Below are positions 36,727 to 47,191 of a stretch of DNA of 64,000 bases, piece after piece. The notes below the pieces were generated by a model. That model saw only the letters and a list, made by a program, of their open reading frames with translations. It made no database searches and was not told the origin of the DNA. The position numbers and the translations under genes were made by a program. How positions within the stretch are numbered: position 1 is the first letter of the stretch; each line of letters starts with the position of its first letter. This DNA comes from Betaproteobacteria bacterium (GTDB lineage Bacteria > Pseudomonadota > Gammaproteobacteria > Burkholderiales > Burkholderiaceae): NCBI GenBank assembly GCA_947453825.1, contig CANGHN010000007.1, positions 1 through 64,000 of the forward strand, read 5' to 3'.

Positions 36727-39537
36727 ATGGATGATTTTTCTCGGCAAATTGGGTTTTTAGAACGGCATTCGACTTATGCGCGGCGCTGGCTTAATGCGCA
36801 GCCGGCATGGATTGATTGGCTCAAAGTGCAGGGTGCAAAAAAGATTGATTTGCCAGGCATCCAAGAATTATTACAAGACTGCCAGATAGGTTCTCTAGAT
36901 GGGGTGCAAGATGAGATGCGCTTCATGGCCAACTTACGCCTTGCTCGTCAGCGCCTCATGATTTGGTTATCGTTTCGAGACCTCAATGGGATGGCAAGTT
37001 TAGATGAAGTAACTCATGGCCTCAGTCACTTCGCCGAGCTAGCCGTTTCTCATTCCATAGCGTATATCAGAGAGGATCTCAAAGATCGATTTGGATTACC
37101 GTGGAGTAAGTCCAGGGATGTTGAGATGCCATTGATGGTAGTAGGTATGGGCAAGCTGGGTGGTTTAGAGCTGAATTTATCTTCCGATATTGATTTGATT
37201 TTTTTGTATGAGCATGAGGGTGAGACTACTGGCGGCCCCAAGAGCCTTTCCAATCAGGAATGGTTTACGCGGATGGGGCAGCGTTTAATTAAGCTGTTAG
37301 CTGAGCACGAGCAAAATGGCTTTGTCTTCCGAGTTGATATGCGCTTGCGTCCCAATGGGGATTCAGGGCCCCTGGTTTGCAGCCTAGAAATGCTGGAAGA
37401 GTATTTGATGGTACAGGGTAGGGAGTGGGAGCGTTATGCCTGGATCAAGGGGCGTCTGATTGCTCCTTTGCCAGGTACCCCTATTCATGCGCAATGCCAA
37501 AAAGAATTGGATCAACTGATACGCCCATTTGTCTATCGTCGGCATTTGGATTACGGCGTGATTTCCTCTATTCGAGATTTGCATGCGCAAATTCAGCGTG
37601 AAGCTGAGAAGAGATCCACTGGTCATCAAAGTCGTTCACAGGATATTAAGCTTGGCCGTGGCGGCATTCGAGAAATCGAATTTCTAGCGCAAATGTTTCA
37701 GTTAATGCGGGGCGGTACCGACTCGCGTTTCAGGGTACGACCCACTTTGCAAGTACTTGAGTTGATTCGTAAATGTCACATATTGCCTGCTGATCAAGTA
37801 GATACATTGCGTGATGCTTATATTTTCTTAAGACGTCTAGAGCATCGCCTGCAAGTTTGGGATGATCAACAAACCCATTACCTGCCTGATGATGAGTCTA
37901 CGCGCACACGTTTCGCAGAAGCGATGGTAGGAGCTGATCAATCCTCAAGTGCTGTGGCATTCATGAGAGAGCTTGATCATCATCAAAATCAAGTAGCCCG
38001 TTTGTTTGAAAAAGCATTCTCATTAGACGACAGCGAGCGCCTAAATCTGGCACCTCTGGCTCCCGATTGGACGCCAGATGAAAGATACTTCCCACAATCA
38101 CTCCTTCGCTGGCAAATCTGGATTGAGAGCCCAAAACAAAAGCAGCTGCCTGAGAAAAGCCGCTTAATTTTTGATAACTTGATGCGTCAAGCTGCTCAAA
38201 GCCTCAAGACGGATGGTGGTGAGCATATTGATCAGACCCTATTACGCTTTTTTGATTTATTAGAAGCGATTGCAAGGCGTAGCGCTTACTTGTCAATCTT
38301 GGCCGAGTACCCTAAAGCATTGGCTAATGTGCTTGCCCTTATCAGGACCTCGCAGTGGGGCGCGCAATATTTGACGCAACACCCTCATTTATTGGATCAC
38401 CTCTTGAACTCACGCAATGAGAAGGCTTTAGTTGAGGAGCCTGAGGAATATTGGCATGAAGTGAAGGTAAATCTCAATCTACAGCTAGATGATGTGATGG
38501 CTGATGGCGATGGTTCTGAGCAGGCGATGGATATTTTGCGAGTGACTCATCACACTGAGACATTTATTACGCTCTTAGCAGATCTTGGCATTGGCGTTGA
38601 AAAGCCCTTGTCAGTAGAGAGGGTGAGTGATCATTTATCAGCTTTAGCAGATTTGATTTTGCAAACCACTTATGAACGTGTCTGGCCTAGTATTGCGCAA
38701 AAATTTGGCTTGTCTCAAGACCTAAATCCCCCTTTTGCAATTATTGCTTATGGCAAGTTAGGCGGTAAAGAGTTAGGCTATGCGTCTGATTTAGATTTGG
38801 TATTTTTATATCAAGCAGGCGAGTCGGATTATGCTGCCCAAGAGGTTTATGGGTTGTTGGCCAAGCGTATGATTAATTGGTTGACTGCTTTTACTGCTAC
38901 TGGCAGTTTGTTTGAGATCGATACACGTCTTCGCCCTAATGGCTCTGCCGGATTTTTAGTCACCAATGCTGCCGCCTTCAAAAAGTATCAAATGCGAGAA
39001 GGCGATAATGCCGCTTGGGTTTGGGAGCATCAAGCTTTAACGAGAGCACGTTGCTCTGCAGGTAATACCTCTGTAGGTTTAGATTTTGATGCGGTACGCT
39101 CTGAAGTGTTAAGTCAAAAGCGCAATATCGATCAGCTACGTTCAGAGATTTTGGAGATGCGCGGTAAGGTGCATATTGGCCATCCTAATTCCAGCGGTGA
39201 ATTTGATTTAAAGCATGACTCTGGCGGTATGGTAGACATTGAGTTTATTGTGCAGTTTTTGGCTCTTGCCTATGCACATCAACACGCTCAATTGATTGGT
39301 AATCTTGGAAATATTGCTTTGCTCAGAATTGCAGGCGATGTTGGCTTGATCCAAAAGCTCAGCGCTGCATCTGTGGGAGACGCTTATCGCTTATTTAGAG
39401 CGCGTCAGCATCGTTTACGTTTAGATGGTGCCGAGAAGACCCGAATCAAGTTAGATGATGAGCCAGAATTAGTAAGCGCAAGAAATGCCGTGGAGACCCT
39501 CTGGCTAGAAATCTTTCAGGCACCTTCAGGCACCTAG
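36727..39537 (+). CDS. glnE: Bifunctional glutamine synthetase adenylyltransferase/deadenylase
   Basis: 936 aa; two nucleotidyltransferase repeats (VVGMGKLGGLELNLSSDIDLIFLYEHEG; IIAYGKLGGKELGYASDLDLVFLY). Confidence 0.96.
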   Translation: MDDFSRQIGFLERHSTYARRWLNAQPAWIDWLKVQGAKKIDLPGIQELLQDCQIGSLDGVQDEMRFMANLRLARQRLMIWLSFRDLNGMASLDEVTHGLSHFAELAVSHSIAYIREDLKDRFGLPWSKSRDVEMPLMVVGMGKLGGLELNLSSDIDLIFLYEHEGETTGGPKSLSNQEWFTRMGQRLIKLLAEHEQNGFVFRVDMRLRPNGDSGPLVCSLEMLEEYLMVQGREWERYAWIKGRLIAPLPGTPIHAQCQKELDQLIRPFVYRRHLDYGVISSIRDLHAQIQREAEKRSTGHQSRSQDIKLGRGGIREIEFLAQMFQLMRGGTDSRFRVRPTLQVLELIRKCHILPADQVDTLRDAYIFLRRLEHRLQVWDDQQTHYLPDDESTRTRFAEAMVGADQSSSAVAFMRELDHHQNQVARLFEKAFSLDDSERLNLAPLAPDWTPDERYFPQSLLRWQIWIESPKQKQLPEKSRLIFDNLMRQAAQSLKTDGGEHIDQTLLRFFDLLEAIARRSAYLSILAEYPKALANVLALIRTSQWGAQYLTQHPHLLDHLLNSRNEKALVEEPEEYWHEVKVNLNLQLDDVMADGDGSEQAMDILRVTHHTETFITLLADLGIGVEKPLSVERVSDHLSALADLILQTTYERVWPSIAQKFGLSQDLNPPFAIIAYGKLGGKELGYASDLDLVFLYQAGESDYAAQEVYGLLAKRMINWLTAFTATGSLFEIDTRLRPNGSAGFLVTNAAAFKKYQMREGDNAAWVWEHQALTRARCSAGNTSVGLDFDAVRSEVLSQKRNIDQLRSEILEMRGKVHIGHPNSSGEFDLKHDSGGMVDIEFIVQFLALAYAHQHAQLIGNLGNIALLRIAGDVGLIQKLSAASVGDAYRLFRARQHRLRLDGAEKTRIKLDDEPELVSARNAVETLWLEIFQAPSGT
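39517..39536 (+). repeat. 10-bp tandem duplication at the glnE 3' end
   Basis: CAGGCACCTT CAGGCACCTA, second copy contains the TAG stop. Confidence 0.9.
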
Positions 39538-39542
39538 CTGAT

Positions 39543-41213
39543 TTAATGTTGCTCTAGAAGCTCGCGCGCATGGCGACGAGTAGTGTCTGTAATCGTTGCG
39601 CCACCCAGCATGCGGGCAACCTCCTCAACCCGTTCAGATCTTACTAGGGTTTGCACCTGCGAGATCGTTTTATCTCCCGTTTGCGATTTACTCACTTTAA
39701 GGTGATGATTTCCTTGGGCGGCTACTTGCGGTAAGTGCGTCACACACAATATTTGATGGGACTGACCTAGTTGATGTAAGAGTTTGCCAACGGTCTCAGC
39801 AACAGCACCACCAATGCCAGCATCTACTTCATCAAATATCAAGGTGGGTGTAAATGAGGCTTTGCTGGTGATGACGCTAATCGCCAAGCTAATGCGGGCA
39901 AGCTCGCCACCGGAAGCTACTTTAGCCAGTGAGCGTGGCGTACTGCCTGCATGGCCAGCTACTAAAAATTCAATTTGTTCTAAACCGTAAGATCCGCCTT
40001 CATTGAGTGCGACTAGTGCAATTTCGAGGCGACCACCAGCCATCGATAAGTCTTGCATCGCATTAGTGACTAATTGCCCAAGTTCTTTTGCAGCGCTTGC
40101 CCGTTTCTGGGAAAGTTGCTTAGCGAGTTTGAGATAAGCGGCCTCTTCTTGCTTCACTTGTTCTCGTAAGGCATCAATATTTTGGGATGCTGTGAGGGCC
40201 TCCAAGCGCTCGCTAGTCTCTAGAAGAAGATTGGGTAGTGCATCAGTTTCTGTGCGATATTTTCTTGCGGCACCATGAAGCGCTTGCATGCGCTCTTCAA
40301 CTAGCACGAGGTGGGCTGGATCTAGATCCATTTTTTGCAAATAGCGATTGAGACTATGAATCGCTTCATCTAGCTGTATTTGAGCGGATTCCAGTGCCTC
40401 GCTAATCTCGCTGAGGGCTGGATCATGCGCTGCCAATCCACTAATGCTGCTGCATATCTTGGTAAGACTGGATTCGATAGAGTTATCAGCATCGCTTAAG
40501 ACTTCAATCGCTTCTTGGCAGCCCCCAATAATTTTGGCGCCATTGGCAAGCCGTGCATGTTCAGTTTGAATGCTGGCCCATTCGCCTTCGATAGGAGATA
40601 ACTCAGTAAGCTCTTCTAATTGCCACTCTAGGCGCTCGCGTTCACGCTCAATATCTTGACCTGCGTTTTCTGCTTGGCTTAAGCGCCGACGAGAATCATT
40701 AAGGGTTTTGAAAGTGTGCGCCACCTCAGCGCTCAGTGGTAGTAAACCCGCATGACGATCCAGTAGCTCACGCTGTGCTCCGCCTTTAAGAAGTAGCTGA
40801 TGCGCATGTTGACCATGAATGTCCACTAGTTGATCGCCGGCTTCACGAAGTTGAGCTAAGGTTGCAACGCTACCGTTAATAAAGGCACGGCTTCTGCCAT
40901 TAGCTTCTACAGTTCTTTTGAGTAAAAGGCTTTGACCTTCATCTTCGATAGGGAAGCCCTGCTCTTCAAGCCACTGACTAAAGTGTTCAACTTGCTCTTG
41001 CTCAATACGAAAGAGTGCGGAGATTTCTGCGCGGTTACAGGTTTCACGTATTTGACTGCTATCAGCGCGTTCGCCCAGAACCAAGCTCAGAGCATCTAGC
41101 AGAATTGATTTGCCAGCACCGGTTTCACCAGTAAGCACGGTGAAGCCAGATGAGAAGTCCAGCTCAAGCTGATCAACAATGACAAAGTCACGAAGTGAGA
41201 TGGTTTGAAGCAT
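39543..41213 (-). CDS. recN: DNA repair protein RecN
   Basis: 556 aa; MLQTISLRDFVIVDQLELDFSSGFTVLTGETGAGKSILLDALSLVLG. Confidence 0.97.
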   Translation of the reverse strand: MLQTISLRDFVIVDQLELDFSSGFTVLTGETGAGKSILLDALSLVLGERADSSQIRETCNRAEISALFRIEQEQVEHFSQWLEEQGFPIEDEGQSLLLKRTVEANGRSRAFINGSVATLAQLREAGDQLVDIHGQHAHQLLLKGGAQRELLDRHAGLLPLSAEVAHTFKTLNDSRRRLSQAENAGQDIERERERLEWQLEELTELSPIEGEWASIQTEHARLANGAKIIGGCQEAIEVLSDADNSIESSLTKICSSISGLAAHDPALSEISEALESAQIQLDEAIHSLNRYLQKMDLDPAHLVLVEERMQALHGAARKYRTETDALPNLLLETSERLEALTASQNIDALREQVKQEEAAYLKLAKQLSQKRASAAKELGQLVTNAMQDLSMAGGRLEIALVALNEGGSYGLEQIEFLVAGHAGSTPRSLAKVASGGELARISLAISVITSKASFTPTLIFDEVDAGIGGAVAETVGKLLHQLGQSHQILCVTHLPQVAAQGNHHLKVSKSQTGDKTISQVQTLVRSERVEEVARMLGGATITDTTRRHARELLEQH

Positions 41214-41239
41214 GTATTAGCGTAACAAAGAACTCGACA

Positions 41240-42145
41240 TCAGAATGTCGATGGATATTCATTCCAATGCAGTTTCTCGCGCAAGGTCTTGTAGTCACTG
41301 TGGCTGCGAGGATGCAGGAGGGTGATGGTTTTTTGAGATTGACGTACTTCAATTTTGTCACCGCTTTGTAAATTGGTCTGCGATTGCATATCAAAGTTGA
41401 CGATCACATCACGACCATCAACCACTTCAATGGTAGTGACGCTATCCTCTGGCAAGACAATAGGACGATTAGAGAGCGAATGAGGAGCAATCGGCACCAG
41501 CAAAATACCAGCAACCCGTGGATGCAAAATCGGGCCGCCAGCAGAAAGGGCGTAAGCAGTTGAACCAGTTGGCGTAGAAATAATTAAACCATCGGATCGT
41601 TGGTTGTACATAAACGAACCATTCACCTGCACAGATAGTCCTACCATCCCTGAAATTGCGGAACGATTCACAACCACATCATTGAGTGCTAAGGCACGAT
41701 TAATTTCTTTTCCCTGACGAAGAACTACTGCATCAAGCAAGGTTCTGGCATCTGCTTCGTATTCACCAGCAATGATTTTAGGTAGCGTATCTTGAACTGA
41801 TTGAATTGGAATATCTGTCATGTAACCAAGGCGACCCATATTGATCCCCACCAAAGGTACTTCACTACCAGCCAATTGACGGCCAATACCGAGCATGGTT
41901 CCATCGCCACCTAGGACAACAACGAGATCGATGGCTCCAGCAAAGTTTTCAGCCGTTTTTGCGGGATAGTCGCTTAAACCGAGTTGCTTGGCAGTAGCCG
42001 CCTCGATAAAGACCTCACAGCCTAGTCCTGAGACCAATTTGGCCAGTTCTTTGAGGTGCTCTTCGATGCCTTCAGCCTGAAATTTGCCGACAAGCGCAAC
42101 CCGGCTAAAAGCCTTCTTGGTGGAATTTGGGGATGGGCTTAACAT
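41240..42145 (-). CDS. nadK: NAD kinase
   Basis: VVLGGDGTMLGIGRQLAGSEVPLVGINMGRLGYMTDI; SDGLIISTPTGSTAYALSAGGPILHP. ORF runs to 42220 but that overlaps hrcA; ATG at 42145 preferred. Confidence 0.95.
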   Translation of the reverse strand: MLSPSPNSTKKAFSRVALVGKFQAEGIEEHLKELAKLVSGLGCEVFIEAATAKQLGLSDYPAKTAENFAGAIDLVVVLGGDGTMLGIGRQLAGSEVPLVGINMGRLGYMTDIPIQSVQDTLPKIIAGEYEADARTLLDAVVLRQGKEINRALALNDVVVNRSAISGMVGLSVQVNGSFMYNQRSDGLIISTPTGSTAYALSAGGPILHPRVAGILLVPIAPHSLSNRPIVLPEDSVTTIEVVDGRDVIVNFDMQSQTNLQSGDKIEVRQSQKTITLLHPRSHSDYKTLREKLHWNEYPSTF

Positions 42146-42182
42146 ATAACGATTAAACCATAGGCATAAAATCCCTTCCACC

Positions 42183-43193
42183 ATGGATGAACGTTCCCGC
42201 GCACTACTAAAAACCCTCATCGAGCGCTATATCGAGGAGGGTCAGCCTATTGGCTCGCGTACGCTATCCAGATTTTCAGGTTTAGACCTCTCAGCCGCCA
42301 CCATACGCAATGTGATGGCCGATCTAGAGGAAATGGGCTTGGTTACGAGCCCTCATACTTCAGCCGGCCGAATTCCTACTCCTAGAGGTTATCGCCTCTT
42401 TGTGGACACCATGGTGACGGTCCGTCCTCTGGAGGCGATAGCTGCCCGTGAGGTAGAAAAAGGTCTTTTGCCAGATTCTCCGCAAAGAGTTCTGACTTCA
42501 GCCGCTCAGATTTTGTCCAACCTGACGCATTTTGCAGGGGTAGTGATGACGCCTAAGCGCACTCAAGTTTTTAAGCACATTGAGTTTTTGCGTTTAGGTG
42601 AAGGCAAAATCTTATTGATCATGGTGACCCCTGAGGGCGATGTGCAAAATCGCATCTTGCCAACTACGCAAGATTACACACCAAGTCAATTGATCGAAGC
42701 GGGTAACTATATTAATACTCAGTTTGCTGGAAAAAGTTTTGAGCAAGTGCGCTTGCATCTGAAATCAGATCTGGATAATTTACGTGCAGATATTTCTGGT
42801 TTGATGGCTTTAGCCTTGCAAACCGGAGTTGCAGATTACGATATGGGTCGCGGTGAGATGGTGTTATCCGGCGAGCGTCGCTTGTTAAATATTGGCGATT
42901 TGAGTTCTAACTTAGATAAGCTACGCAAGATGTTTGATATGTTGGAGCAAAAGTCAGTATTGATGCAGTTGCTTGATGTATCTAGTCATGCAGATGGAAT
43001 TCAGATCTTTATTGGTGGTGAGAGCGATCTCTTGCCATATGAAGATTTAGCGGTCATCAGCGCCCCTTATAGCGTAGATGGTCAAATTGTCGGGACACTT
43101 GGTGTGATCGGACCAACACGTATGGCTTATGACAGAGTCATTCCGATTGTTGATATCACGTCTAAATTACTATCGGGCGCGTTAAGTTCATAA
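42183..43193 (+). CDS. hrcA: Heat-inducible transcription repressor HrcA
   Basis: 336 aa; [51 protein letters not shown]. Confidence 0.96.
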   Translation: MDERSRALLKTLIERYIEEGQPIGSRTLSRFSGLDLSAATIRNVMADLEEMGLVTSPHTSAGRIPTPRGYRLFVDTMVTVRPLEAIAAREVEKGLLPDSPQRVLTSAAQILSNLTHFAGVVMTPKRTQVFKHIEFLRLGEGKILLIMVTPEGDVQNRILPTTQDYTPSQLIEAGNYINTQFAGKSFEQVRLHLKSDLDNLRADISGLMALALQTGVADYDMGRGEMVLSGERRLLNIGDLSSNLDKLRKMFDMLEQKSVLMQLLDVSSHADGIQIFIGGESDLLPYEDLAVISAPYSVDGQIVGTLGVIGPTRMAYDRVIPIVDITSKLLSGALSS

Positions 43194-43235
43194 CGATGCT
43201 GTATTAATCAAAATTATTTATTAGAGATAAACACT

Positions 43236-44321
43236 TTGAATCAGAACCCCCACTTTAGATTTTCTAAGACAGCAGTTTTGCTGTTGAATTTAGGTACGCC
43301 TTCTGCGCCTACACCAAAGGCAGTGAGGGCCTATCTAAAAGAATTTCTTTCTGATCCGCGTGTCGTAGAAATTCCGCGATTTATTTGGTGGTTTATTTTG
43401 AATGGCATCATCTTGCCGATTCGTAGCAGTACTTCTGCCAAAAAATATGCGTCTATTTGGTTGCCAGAGTTAGGTTCACCATTAATGCATTACTCGCGCC
43501 TACAGGCGAAAGAGTTGGGCGAAAAATTCAATAACGAAGGTCATGTCATGCTGGTTGATCTGGCAATGCGCTATTGCAAGCCCTCTACTCAAGAGGTCTT
43601 AGAGAGCCTGAGGGAGCAGGGGATGGAGCGTTTATTGTTACTCCCCTTATACCCACAGTACTCGGCAACTACTTCAGCTTCTAGCTTTGATGAGGTATTT
43701 CGAGTTTTAGGTACATGGCGCAATCAACCAGAATTACGTCTAGTAAAGCACTATCACGATAACCCTGCATATATCGCTGCATTGCGTGATCAAGTATTAA
43801 ATGCTTGGGATAAAGATGGGCAGCCAGACTTTGCTAAGGGCGATCGTTTTGTCATGTCTTTTCATGGCTTGCCTAAGCGTAATTTGATGGAGGGCGATCC
43901 CTATCACTGCGAATGTTTAAAAACGGGCCGCTTGCTTGGCGAAGCATTAAATTTAGAGCCGGGCCAATATATTGTGACTTTCCAATCTCGTTTTGGTAAA
44001 GCGGAATGGTTAAAGCCCTATACCGCTCCCACTATTGAAAAGTTAGCCAAAGAAGGTTGTACTCGCATCGATATTTTTTGCCCAGGTTTTCCGGCAGATT
44101 GTTTAGAGACGCTTGAAGAAATTGCGATGGAAGGAAAAGAGATTTTCTTGGATCACGGCGGCAATGACTATCGCTATATTCCTTGCTTGAACAGCAATCC
44201 CAAATGGATAGAGGCTTTGAGCGATATTGCTTATGAGCATATGTTAGGTTGGACCTTGGGAACCGAGTCCAAAGAAGAGCTGACGGTGCGCCATGAAAGG
44301 GCTGAGCAAGTCAAAAATTAA
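43236..44321 (+). CDS. hemH: Ferrochelatase
   Basis: 361 aa; AVLLLNLGTPSAPTPKAVRAYLKEFLSDPRVVEIPR; SFHGLPKRNLMEGDPYHCEC. Confidence 0.97.
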   Translation: MNQNPHFRFSKTAVLLLNLGTPSAPTPKAVRAYLKEFLSDPRVVEIPRFIWWFILNGIILPIRSSTSAKKYASIWLPELGSPLMHYSRLQAKELGEKFNNEGHVMLVDLAMRYCKPSTQEVLESLREQGMERLLLLPLYPQYSATTSASSFDEVFRVLGTWRNQPELRLVKHYHDNPAYIAALRDQVLNAWDKDGQPDFAKGDRFVMSFHGLPKRNLMEGDPYHCECLKTGRLLGEALNLEPGQYIVTFQSRFGKAEWLKPYTAPTIEKLAKEGCTRIDIFCPGFPADCLETLEEIAMEGKEIFLDHGGNDYRYIPCLNSNPKWIEALSDIAYEHMLGWTLGTESKEELTVRHERAEQVKN

Positions 44322-44326
44322 GTGGG

Positions 44327-44354
44327 CTTGAAAATCAACAATCCGACCCCATAT
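44327..44354 (+). promoter_or_regulatory. Sigma-32 (RpoH) type promoter upstream of grpE
   Basis: CTTGAAA-N13-CCCCATAT. Confidence 0.85.
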
Positions 44355-44407
44355 TGCTAGATATTAGTATTGCGTAAAACAAAATCCAGAAAAGTGAATT
44401 CGTTTCC

Positions 44408-44956
44408 ATGACACAAGAAAATCAAAATCCCAGTCCAGACCATGAGAATGCCTCAGGCGATCCACAGGCGGATGCAAATGCAGAGCAAGTCACTCCAAAG
44501 ACCCCTGAGCAAGAAATTGCTGAGCTCAATCAAAAGATTACAGAGCTACAAGACAATTTTTTACGTGCCAAAGCAGAAGGCGAGAATATTCGCCGTCGCG
44601 CCGTTGAAGATATTGCAAAGGCTCACAAGTTTGCGATCGAGGGTTTTGCAGAGCATTTGGTCCCTGTGACCGATAGCCTCTATGCAGCTTTGAGCACCGA
44701 TGCAGGTGATGCTAAGGCGTTTAAAGAAGGTCTGGAAATTACCTTGAAGCAGTTGCTATCTGCCTTCGAAAAAGGGCGCATGACTGAAATTAACCCAGCG
44801 GTGGGAGATAAGTTTGATCCCCACCATCATCAGGCGATTGCTTCTGTTCCCTCAGAGCAAGAAGCCAATACTGTGGTTTCAGTCCTGCAGCGGGGTTATA
44901 CGGTGGCAGATCGGGTCTTAAGACCGGCCTTAGTAACGGTTAGTGCCCCTAAATAA
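44408..44956 (+). CDS. grpE: Nucleotide exchange factor GrpE
   Basis: 182 aa; [54 protein letters not shown]. Confidence 0.97.
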   Translation: MTQENQNPSPDHENASGDPQADANAEQVTPKTPEQEIAELNQKITELQDNFLRAKAEGENIRRRAVEDIAKAHKFAIEGFAEHLVPVTDSLYAALSTDAGDAKAFKEGLEITLKQLLSAFEKGRMTEINPAVGDKFDPHHHQAIASVPSEQEANTVVSVLQRGYTVADRVLRPALVTVSAPK

Positions 44957-44992
44957 ATTCAATAATTTGGGGTAAAAACCTCAAAAAGACCC

Positions 44993-45019
44993 AAAAAAAG
45001 GCAGATTTCTGCCTTTTTT
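44993..45019 (+). terminator. Rho-independent terminator between grpE and dnaK
   Basis: AAAAAAAGGCAGATTTCTGCCTTTTTT perfect inverted repeat with T-run. Confidence 0.88.
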
Positions 45020-45031
45020 GCTATTTCACCC

Positions 45032-45060
45032 CTTGAATTCACCTTTTTTGACCCCATTTA
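45032..45060 (+). promoter_or_regulatory. Sigma-32 (RpoH) type promoter upstream of dnaK
   Basis: CTTGAAT-N13-CCCCATTTA. Confidence 0.87.
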
Positions 45061-45148
45061 TTGGGTATTGGATTGTTCAAGGCGGTTCTTGGGATTGCCT
45101 AAAACACATTAGAAGCACAACAAAGCAACTTAATTTTTTGGAGTCATT

Positions 45149-47080
45149 ATGGGAAAGATTATCGGAATCGACTTGGGAACCACAAACTCGTGCGTTTCAG
45201 TCGTTGAAAACAATGCACCTAAAGTGGTCGAGAACGCCGAAGGCGGCCGTACCACTCCATCGATCATCGCTTACGTTGAAGATGGTGAAGTATTGGTTGG
45301 TGCGCCAGCAAAACGTCAGTCAGTAACTAATCCTAAGAACACGATCTACGCAGTGAAGCGTTTGATGGGCCGTAAATTTACTGACCCTGAAGTGCAAAAA
45401 GATATTGGCCTCATGCCTTACGCAATTATCCAAGCGGATAACGGTGATGCATGGGTACAGGCGCGCGATAAAAAAATGGCACCACAACAAGTGTCTGCTG
45501 AAATTTTGCGCAAGATGAAAAAGACTGCCGAAGACTATCTCGGTGAAGAGGTGACAGAGGCAGTCATTACTGTTCCTGCTTACTTTAACGATAGCCAACG
45601 TCAAGCAACTAAAGATGCTGGCCGTATCGCAGGTCTAGATGTAAAGCGCATTATTAACGAGCCTACTGCTGCTGCTTTGGCATTTGGCTTGGATAAACAG
45701 GACAAGGTAGATCGCAAGATTGCTGTGTATGACTTGGGTGGCGGTACGTTTGACGTATCCATTATAGAAATTGCCAACGTAGACGGTGAGAAACAATTTG
45801 AAGTGCTTTCTACCAACGGTGATACTTTCTTGGGTGGTGAAGACTTTGATCAACGCATCATTGATTGGATCATTGCTGAGTTCAAAAAAGAGCAAGGCGT
45901 TGATTTGAGTAAAGACGTATTGGCTTTGCAACGTTTGAAAGATGCTGCTGAAAAAGCCAAGATTGAATTGTCATCTGCACAACAAACTGAAATCAACTTG
46001 CCATACGTCACAGCTGACGCAAGCGGTCCTAAGCATTTGAATCTGAAATTGACGCGCGCTAAGCTGGAATCTTTGGTAGAAGAATTGATCAGCCGTACCG
46101 CTGGCCCTTGCTTAACTGCGATCAAAGATGCCGGCGTGAATGTTTCTGAAATCGATGATGTGATTTTGGTTGGTGGTCAAACGCGGATGCCTGCAGTTCA
46201 GGACAAAGTAAAAGAGATCTTTGGTAAAGAGCCACGTAAAGACGTTAATCCAGATGAAGCAGTGGCAGTTGGCGCTGCAATTCAGGGTTCTGTATTGTCT
46301 GGTGACCGTAAAGACGTATTGCTCTTGGACGTTACCCCATTGTCATTGGGTATCGAAACTCTTGGCGGCGTGATGACCAAAATGATTCCAAAGAACACCA
46401 CAATTCCTACTAAGCACTCACAGGTTTACTCCACTGCGGAAGATAACCAGCCTGCTGTAACCATTAAGTGCTTCCAAGGCGAGCGTGAGATGGCTGCTGC
46501 TAACAAATTGTTAGGTGAATTTAACTTAGAAGGTATTGCACCTGCACAACGTGGCATGCCACAAATTGAGGTGACCTTTGATATTGATGCCAACGGTATT
46601 TTGCATGTCACCGCAAAAGACAAGACCACTGGTAAAGAGAACAAGATCACCATTAAGGCAAACTCTGGTTTGACCGAAGAAGAGATTCAACGCATGGTCA
46701 AGGATGCAGAGGCTAATGCTGCTGAAGATAAAAAAGCCTTGGAGTTGGTGACTGCACGTAATACTGCAGATGCTTTAGCTCACTCGACTAAGAAAGCTTT
46801 GGAAGAGCATGGTGCTAGCTTAGAGACTGCTGAAAAAGAAGCAATCGAAGCTGCCCTTAAAGAGTTGGATGAAGCAATCAAGGGTAGCGATAAGGCTGCC
46901 ATTGAAGCCAAGACCGAGGCTTTAGGTAAAGCTAGCCAGAAGCTTGGCGAGAAAGTCATGGCTGCCGAACAAGCTAAGGCGGGTGCTACCGCTGGCGCTG
47001 GTGCAGGTGGTGCGCAACAAGCCGCCCCAGATGCTGATGTGGTTGATGCAGACTTTAAAGAAGTGAATGACAAAAAGTAA
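45149..47080 (+). CDS. dnaK: Chaperone DnaK (Hsp70)
   Basis: 643 aa; [42 protein letters not shown]. Confidence 0.99.
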   Translation: MGKIIGIDLGTTNSCVSVVENNAPKVVENAEGGRTTPSIIAYVEDGEVLVGAPAKRQSVTNPKNTIYAVKRLMGRKFTDPEVQKDIGLMPYAIIQADNGDAWVQARDKKMAPQQVSAEILRKMKKTAEDYLGEEVTEAVITVPAYFNDSQRQATKDAGRIAGLDVKRIINEPTAAALAFGLDKQDKVDRKIAVYDLGGGTFDVSIIEIANVDGEKQFEVLSTNGDTFLGGEDFDQRIIDWIIAEFKKEQGVDLSKDVLALQRLKDAAEKAKIELSSAQQTEINLPYVTADASGPKHLNLKLTRAKLESLVEELISRTAGPCLTAIKDAGVNVSEIDDVILVGGQTRMPAVQDKVKEIFGKEPRKDVNPDEAVAVGAAIQGSVLSGDRKDVLLLDVTPLSLGIETLGGVMTKMIPKNTTIPTKHSQVYSTAEDNQPAVTIKCFQGEREMAAANKLLGEFNLEGIAPAQRGMPQIEVTFDIDANGILHVTAKDKTTGKENKITIKANSGLTEEEIQRMVKDAEANAAEDKKALELVTARNTADALAHSTKKALEEHGASLETAEKEAIEAALKELDEAIKGSDKAAIEAKTEALGKASQKLGEKVMAAEQAKAGATAGAGAGGAQQAAPDADVVDADFKEVNDKK

Positions 47081-47137
47081 TTGGGTCATTAAATATTGAG
47101 ATGTATTGATTAACGTAGTTTTTAAAGCGCTTAAATA

Positions 47138-47162
47138 ACAAGTCGGCCTCGTGCCGACTTGT
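47138..47162 (+). other. Perfect 10-bp inverted repeat between dnaK and dnaJ
   Basis: ACAAGTCGGC-ctcgt-GCCGACTTGT, not followed by a U-tract. Confidence 0.85.
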
Positions 47163-47191
47163 GTCATTGCGGTTGTTGAGAGGAATAGGTC

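Noticed and set aside
45018-45326. 102-aa + strand ORF ahead of and overlapping dnaK
   Set aside because: It covers the terminator, the sigma-32 promoter and the dnaK start in another frame; no family resemblance.
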